From: JBQTIY01 sp052387675
GTDB taxonomy: Bacteria; Planctomycetota; B15-G4
Direction of reading: 5' to 3'
Length of the DNA stretch: 64,000 nucleotides
Assembly: GCA_052387675.1 (NCBI GenBank)
Contig: JBQTIY010000001.1
Location: 248,001 to 312,000, forward strand
The position numbers and the translations under genes were made by a program. Every line of letters begins with the position of its first letter. The stretch's first letter is position 1. The notes under the pieces were generated by a model. The model was given only the letters and a program-made list of their open reading frames with translations, had not been told where the DNA came from and made no database searches. Of this stretch, positions 59,695 through 64,000 are shown piece by piece.

Positions 59695-60300
59695 ATGCAC
59701 GAAACCCCTCCCTTTCCGACGCTGCCTGCCGCGAACGCGTCGTCCGTCCCGGCCGCAACCTGGGCGCCGGCGGTGCATGAAGAACTGCGTTTGTTGGCCG
59801 CCCGGCTGCTCCAAGGCGAGCGCCGCCACCACACTCTGCAAGCCACAGCTCTGGTGCACGAAGCCTGGCTGCGGCTCGCCGGCCGCGCCGATGCGCGCGA
59901 CCTGCCCCACGAAAGATTTCTCGCGCTGGCCGCCACCTCGATGCGCCGCATTCTCATCGACAGCGCGCGCCGCCGGCAGGCTGCGCGCCGTGACGCCGGC
60001 CGGCGCGTCGGACTCGACGAGGTGCCGGAACCCATCGCTGCGAACGCCGCCGCAAGCGATGACACGAGCAGTGCGCTGCACGACGCCGAACTGCTGGCCC
60101 TCGACGAGGCACTGAGTGAGCTGGCCGAGGCCGATGCCGAACTCGCACGCCTCGTGGAGTTGCGCGTTTTTGGCGGGCATGGCGTGGAGGAGACGGCCGC
60201 GCTGCTCGGCACGTCGCCGCGCACAGTGAAGCGGCGCTGGCGCTTCGCGCGCGCCTGGCTCGCCCACGCCATCCGCTCACGCACTGGAGAACGCCCATGA
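59695..60300 (+). CDS. ECF RNA polymerase sigma factor (kinase-linked planctomycete type)
   Basis: 201 aa. Region 2 includes LLQGERRHHTLQATALVHEAWLRL and ERFLALAATSMRRILIDSARRRQA; region 4 includes LSELAEADAELARLVELRVFGG and VEETAALLGTSPRTVKRRWRFARAW. These phrases are those of the ECF-like sigma factors (TIGR02999 type) that occur beside Ser/Thr kinases in planctomycetes. No anti-sigma factor is present; the kinase encoded by the overlapping next gene probably regulates it. Confidence 0.92.
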   Translation: MHETPPFPTLPAANASSVPAATWAPAVHEELRLLAARLLQGERRHHTLQATALVHEAWLRLAGRADARDLPHERFLALAATSMRRILIDSARRRQAARRDAGRRVGLDEVPEPIAANAAASDDTSSALHDAELLALDEALSELAEADAELARLVELRVFGGHGVEETAALLGTSPRTVKRRWRFARAWLAHAIRSRTGERP

Positions 60301-61805
60301 GCAGCGGCCACACCGACACGGCGCGCCTGCGCCGGATCGAATCGCTCTTCGATGCGGCCGCCGCCATCCCCGCCGGCGCGCGCACGAGTTATCTCAACGC
60401 CGCGTGTGCAAACGATCCTTCGCTCGCGGGCGAGGTTGCAGCGCTCTTCACCGCCGAGGACACGGCGCCGGGCCTGTTGGACGGCACGCCCGACAGCGCA
60501 GCCCAGCGTGCAAGGAGCGGGCCACTTGCCGGCGAACCTGAGCTTCTGGGCACGGAGATTGGCGGCTACCGCATCGAGGCACACATCGCGTCGGGAGGTA
60601 TGGCCGATGTCTACCGCGCCGTCCGGCAACACGCCGAGCTGCGCCTGCCGATTGCGCTGAAGGTCCTGCGGCGCGGCCTCGACACGGCCGCGCTGCTGCG
60701 TCGCTTCCAGCTCGAGCAGCGCACGCTCGCGCGGCTGCGCCACCCGAACATCGTGGCGCTCGCCGATGCGGGCGCCTTGCCCGACGGCCGCCCCTGGCTC
60801 GCCATGGAACTTGTCGACGGTGAGCCCATCGACCGCTGGTGCACTGCACACGCGCTCGACCTGCCCGCACGCGCCGCACTCTTTCTGCAAGTGCTCCGCG
60901 CGGTGGCGCATGCGCACCGGCACCTCGTGCTGCACCGCGACCTCAAGCCCGGCAACATCCTCGTGACGGCGCAGGGCCAGCCGAAGCTCTTGGACTTCGG
61001 CGTCGCGCGCCTGCTCGCAGCGGAAGAAGATGGCGCCGACGAGCTGACCGATCCCGGAGCCCCAGCGCCCTTCACGCCGGCGTGGGCCAGCCCCGAGCAG
61101 CTTGCCGGCGAGCCGGCCACGACGCTGAGCGATGTCCACGCGCTCGGCCTACTGCTCGCGGCGCTCTGCGCACCCGGCGATGACACCGCCGAGGGCGGCC
61201 GCCTGGCTGAAGATCTCAAGCTCATCGCAGCCACGGCGAGCCATGCGGACCCCGCACGTCGCTACACCTCCGTGGAGCAGTTCGCAGAGGACATTCAGCG
61301 CGCGCGGGATGGTTTGCCGCTGCGCGCGCACGCCGACGGAGCGGGTTACCGCGCGCGGCGCTTCCTCGCGCGTCATCGCTGGGCGGCGGCGGGCACTGCG
61401 GCGCTGTTGTTGGGCACGTTGCTCGCAGCGGCTGGCCTGTACCTCTCTTGGAGAGCTGCCCGCGCCGAGGCCAGCCTCGGCTGGAAGGCGCACGCTCAGG
61501 CCGTGCAGGTCGCCTCCGTGCTCGAGGAACTCGTGCGGCTCTCGCACGAGCCGCAAGCTGGGCTCAGTCCCTCACTGCAGGCTGCGCTCGACGACCTGGC
61601 GGCGCGCATGAACTCTTTCGACGATGAGCCGGAGACTGAAGGCCGCCTGCGCCTCGCGCTCGGCGGACTCTACGAGCTAGCCGGTCAGCCCGACGACGCT
61701 CGGCAGCACCTGCTCCGCGGTCTGCAACTCGCGCGCACGCATCGCGGCTTCGACGCTCGCACCGTGCGCGAGGCCGAGGAGCGGCTCGCGCGGCTGGAAC
61801 GCTGA
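60297..61805 (+). CDS. Transmembrane Ser/Thr protein kinase
   Basis: 502 aa, ATG overlapping the sigma stop (ATGA). Kinase domain about 80-340: glycine loop IASGGMADVYRAVR, Lys in PIALKVLRRG, HRDLKPGNIL, DFGVARLL, and WASPEQLAGE. A membrane helix (AAGTAALLLGTLLAAAGLYLSW, about 363-384) separates it from a short extracytoplasmic part with a TPR-like segment (LRLALGGLYELAGQPDDARQ). The unit should phosphorylate the sigma factor or a related regulator in response to an outside signal. Confidence 0.93.
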   Translation: MSSGHTDTARLRRIESLFDAAAAIPAGARTSYLNAACANDPSLAGEVAALFTAEDTAPGLLDGTPDSAAQRARSGPLAGEPELLGTEIGGYRIEAHIASGGMADVYRAVRQHAELRLPIALKVLRRGLDTAALLRRFQLEQRTLARLRHPNIVALADAGALPDGRPWLAMELVDGEPIDRWCTAHALDLPARAALFLQVLRAVAHAHRHLVLHRDLKPGNILVTAQGQPKLLDFGVARLLAAEEDGADELTDPGAPAPFTPAWASPEQLAGEPATTLSDVHALGLLLAALCAPGDDTAEGGRLAEDLKLIAATASHADPARRYTSVEQFAEDIQRARDGLPLRAHADGAGYRARRFLARHRWAAAGTAALLLGTLLAAAGLYLSWRAARAEASLGWKAHAQAVQVASVLEELVRLSHEPQAGLSPSLQAALDDLAARMNSFDDEPETEGRLRLALGGLYELAGQPDDARQHLLRGLQLARTHRGFDARTVREAEERLARLER

Positions 61806-61828
61806 CGGCCCTGCGGAGGAAAGAATGC

Positions 61829-61865
61829 TTAGACGGCGAGCATTTTTACCGTCATAATGCTCGCC
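61829..61865 (+). promoter_or_regulatory. Palindromic promoter/operator immediately before the AAA ATPase
   Basis: GGCGAGCATT (61835-61844) and AATGCTCGCC (61856-61865) form a perfect 10-bp inverted repeat with an 11-base spacer, ending directly at the ATG at 61866. TTAGAC (61829) and CATAAT (61853) are spaced 18 bp like -35/-10 boxes, which would give a leaderless transcript. The palindrome would cover the -10 box, so a repressor, perhaps the ATPase itself or an unlinked factor, could bind here. Confidence 0.5.
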
Positions 61866-63023
61866 ATGTATCCACGCTCACTGCCGCTTCCAGCTCACTC
61901 CTTTTTCCTCTTTGGTCCGCGCGGCACGGGCAAGACAACCTGGCTTCGCGACCGGCTGCCCGCTGCCAAGTGGTTCGACCTCATACACAACGCGGAGCTT
62001 CTCGCACTCATGCGGAACCCTGAACGGTTCCGGCAGGTGGTCGACGCGCTGCCGAAGGGCTCTTGGGTCGTGGTCGACGAAGTGCAGCGGCTCCCCTCGC
62101 TGCTCAATGACATCCATGCGCTCATCGCTGAGCGCGGTAACCGCTACCACTTCGCCCTCAGCGGTTCGAGCGCACGCAAGCTCAAGCGGCTGGACGCAAA
62201 TCTCTTGGCTGGCCGCCTCATCAACCGGAGCTTCTTCCCGCTGACAACAGCCGAGCTAGGCGGCAAGTTCTCGGTCGACGACTTGCTCGCCTTCGGCTGC
62301 CTGCCAAAGGTCCGCTCTGAGCCGCGACACGTGATCGACCTCCTCGAGGCTTACGCCGCGAACTACCTCAAAGAAGAGATTCAGCAAGAGGCCCTCGTCA
62401 AGAATCTTGAGTCCTTCTCGCGCTTCCTAGAAGTCGCCGCGATCATGAATGGCCAGGTCGTAAACGTCGCCGGCATCGCTCGTGACTGCGGCGTCGCCCG
62501 TCCCACGGTGCAGCGCTATTTCGACACGCTGGTGGACACACTGATCGGAGTCCTGCTGCCTGCCTGGCGCCCACGCGCCAAGGTCAAGGAGGCCGCCCAC
62601 CCGAAGTTCTACTTCTTTGACACCGGTGTGGTGCGCAGCCTCGGCCAACGCCTCCGCGACCCCCTCGAGAGCGCCGAGCGCGGCCCGCTGCTTGAGACGC
62701 TCGTGCTCCATGAACTGCGCGCCCATGTCGCCATCGCCAATCTCGGCGGCAAGCTCTCTTACTGGAGAACGCCCTCAGGCAGCGAGGTCGACTTCATTTG
62801 GTCCCGGGCCAAGCTCGCCGTCGGAATCGAAGTCAAGGCAGGCACGAGCTGGCGCAGCGAGTACAGCCGGTCGCTGCGTGACTTGGTCCAGGCCAAGACG
62901 ATACGGCGCGGGTTCGGCGTGTACCTTGGCAAGGAGATCCTTCGCGACGGATCCATCGAAGTGCTGCCCCTCGCCGAGTTCGCGCGACGCCTTCACGACG
63001 GCGAGGTTCTCGGCTCGGGCTAG
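61866..63023 (+). CDS. AAA_14/DUF4143 ATPase
   Basis: 385 aa from the ATG at 61866 (an ATG at 61857 lies inside the palindrome). Walker A is FGPRGTGKTTW (about 16-26), Walker B WVVVDEVQRLPSLL (about 66-79), arginine/sensor text FALSGSSARKLKR. The C-terminal DUF4143 has YWRTPSGSEVDFIW and VGIEVKAG, a PD-(D/E)-x-K-like nuclease site (Asp-x30-Glu-x-Lys). Such proteins are widespread, often scattered or in mobile regions, and of poorly known function, perhaps restriction or toxin-like. Confidence 0.88.
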   Translation: MYPRSLPLPAHSFFLFGPRGTGKTTWLRDRLPAAKWFDLIHNAELLALMRNPERFRQVVDALPKGSWVVVDEVQRLPSLLNDIHALIAERGNRYHFALSGSSARKLKRLDANLLAGRLINRSFFPLTTAELGGKFSVDDLLAFGCLPKVRSEPRHVIDLLEAYAANYLKEEIQQEALVKNLESFSRFLEVAAIMNGQVVNVAGIARDCGVARPTVQRYFDTLVDTLIGVLLPAWRPRAKVKEAAHPKFYFFDTGVVRSLGQRLRDPLESAERGPLLETLVLHELRAHVAIANLGGKLSYWRTPSGSEVDFIWSRAKLAVGIEVKAGTSWRSEYSRSLRDLVQAKTIRRGFGVYLGKEILRDGSIEVLPLAEFARRLHDGEVLGSG

Positions 63024-63026
63024 GGC

Positions 63027-64000
63027 TCAACCCCCACGAGCCAGCCCCAGGACGGCGCGTTGTCGACGCTGCTCTGCCTCCGTCGCGGCCGGGTGGGCCT
63101 CGATGCGCACGGTGCCATCTTCCCGCTCCGACAGGGCGAGTCCGAGCGCTTTGAGAGTCGCTGCGAGCGGCAACGGCTCCGTGCCGTGAATGAACCGGCG
63201 GTGAAACTCGGCCCAATCCTGCGACGCCGCAGTCTCGGGCCCACACGTCGCCTCCAAAGCGGCCTGGATGTCCGCCCACTCGTAGCGCCGCGCTCCGTTG
63301 TCAGTGCGCTTCATGAGCGCACGCAGCATGTCGCCGAGGCCGCGCTCGCCATCGCTCACCTCACGGATCGTCGCGTCCCAACAAAACGCGACGAGCGCGC
63401 CGCCGCTGTAAAGCGGCGAGCCCTTGGACGTGCCCGGAGCATCCAGAGGCGTGGTCAGTCGACGGGAGTTGACGACATGCTGGGCGAGCTTGGCGTAGAA
63501 CTCCTCGGGCTCAATCATCCCCGAGGAAACCAGCGCCAGGTTGGCCGCGTACTCGGTGAAGCCTTCCTGGAACCACTGCGAGCCGGCGTACTCGGCGCCG
63601 CGCAACTGCCAGCCATTCCAGTAGTGAAAGAGCTCGTGGGTGATGGTGTTGCCCCAGCGGCCCAAGTTGGCGCGCGACGGGACTTCGTCCGTGTTGAGCG
63701 CAAAGCTCGCCCGAAAGGACTCGCCCCCGTCCTCCAACTGTGGGAGCAGGATCACGACGTAGTCGCCGCGGCCCTCAAAGCCGATCAGGGCGACGAGACG
63801 CTGCAAGCAGGCGCTGAGCACGCGCTGCACTTCGGCGCCCGCCGGCTGCCAAGGACCGAAGGCGACGACCTTCAGATCGAAGCCCTGAACGGTCAGCACG
63901 TCCGGCACTCCCTGCACGAAGGCCAGCACGTTTTCGGTCAGATCCGCCGCGGAGGCGACCTCCGCGACAGCGGCGACATGTGCGTCCCGACCAGACGGGC
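63027..64000 (-). CDS. M1/M61-type zinc metallopeptidase, partial (5' end beyond window)
   Basis: The open frame runs from the stop at 63027 to the right edge without interruption; a GTG at 63929 is internal, as the reading continues upstream with sensible sequence (SGRDAHVAAVAEVASAADLT). The zinc site is present: THELFHYWNG (His-Glu-x2-His) and WFQEGFTEYAA (Glu ligand), which is the M61 glycyl-aminopeptidase/M1 gluzincin pattern. The C-terminus ends with GTVRIEAHPAATEAEQRRQR. Stop is 3 bp from the convergent ATPase stop. Confidence 0.8.
   Translation of the reverse strand, partial: PSGRDAHVAAVAEVASAADLTENVLAFVQGVPDVLTVQGFDLKVVAFGPWQPAGAEVQRVLSACLQRLVALIGFEGRGDYVVILLPQLEDGGESFRASFALNTDEVPSRANLGRWGNTITHELFHYWNGWQLRGAEYAGSQWFQEGFTEYAANLALVSSGMIEPEEFYAKLAQHVVNSRRLTTPLDAPGTSKGSPLYSGGALVAFCWDATIREVSDGERGLGDMLRALMKRTDNGARRYEWADIQAALEATCGPETAASQDWAEFHRRFIHGTEPLPLAATLKALGLALSEREDGTVRIEAHPAATEAEQRRQRAVLGLARGG

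Noticed and set aside
58803..61139. A 778-codon minus-strand frame covering the sigma factor and kinase
   Set aside because: Only the part from 59609 has a signal peptide and cupin motifs; upstream it is antisense to two well-supported genes.
53704..64000. Integron integrase upstream of the array
   Set aside because: No protein with the tyrosine-recombinase R...HxxR...Y pattern was found; all genes there have other assignments.

Overview
The window comes from a GC-rich, gene-dense bacterial chromosome that is most likely a planctomycete. The clues are an ECF sigma factor translationally coupled to a transmembrane Ser/Thr kinase, FG-GAP/TPR and kelch secreted proteins, a family of secreted propeller-like proteins sharing a C-terminal domain ending in a GVSLxxGLxMxIG-like motif, and many lipoproteins. 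This assignment is an inference from gene content; no rRNA or tRNA was seen. Many junctions are start/stop overlaps (ATGA, GTGA, TTGA, CTGA), so non-ATG starts are common and several starts were moved accordingly.

Layout. 1-14.4 kb: housekeeping and envelope genes (a flippase running off the left edge, MobA-like nucleotidyltransferase, ArsC-like phosphatase fold, kelch protein, glycogen synthase, AsmA-like protein, ATP-grasp ligase, metallophosphoesterase, RNase HIII with an extra C-terminal region, extracellular nuclease lipoprotein, MATE exporter). 14.4-22.1 kb: a Rieske-flavodoxin fusion coupled to a glycerophosphodiesterase, then a convergent glycerol operon (YfhO-like membrane protein, glpK, glpD). 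22.2-26.8 kb: a YhaO/SbcD-like protein lacking the usual metal ligands, coupled to a YhaN/SbcC-like membrane ATPase, and a DUF3332 lipoprotein ending in a clear terminator. 26.9-32.3 kb: a tripartite MacAB-TolC-like efflux operon. 32.6-38.8 kb: a SppA-type lipoprotein protease and a surface sugar cluster (aminotransferase, epimerase, glycosyltransferase, methyltransferase). 38.8-43.8 kb: three related secreted proteins, two of them tandem duplicates. 43.8-48.1 kb: small lipoproteins and membrane proteins plus gene remnants.

48.2-53.7 kb is the most unusual part: a run of minus-strand, often less GC-rich genes separated by five attC-like recombination sites (48223, 49456, 50044, 51210, 53072), all in the same orientation. 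No integrase is visible, so this looks like a cluster of integron cassettes without an integrase (CALIN). Its cassettes carry a GIY-YIG nuclease-like protein, a two-gene HEPN (Swt1-type) + DUF5343 unit that looks like a toxin or phage-defence module, a second protein with an R-x4-H motif, small membrane proteins, a propeller sensor lipoprotein and a Cys-rich GRDP-like protein.

54-64 kb returns to ordinary planctomycete genes: DCC thiol oxidoreductase, cupin, DUF1801, TPR/FG-GAP protein, Tat-exported cupin, ECF sigma + kinase, an AAA/DUF4143 ATPase behind a palindromic promoter, and a metallopeptidase running off the right edge.

A second non-coding novelty is a composite intergenic repeat (16266-16527 and 32270-32612). 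Its 151-bp core is about 95% identical between copies, and it sits in the only two convergent gene junctions of the window that have any appreciable gap.
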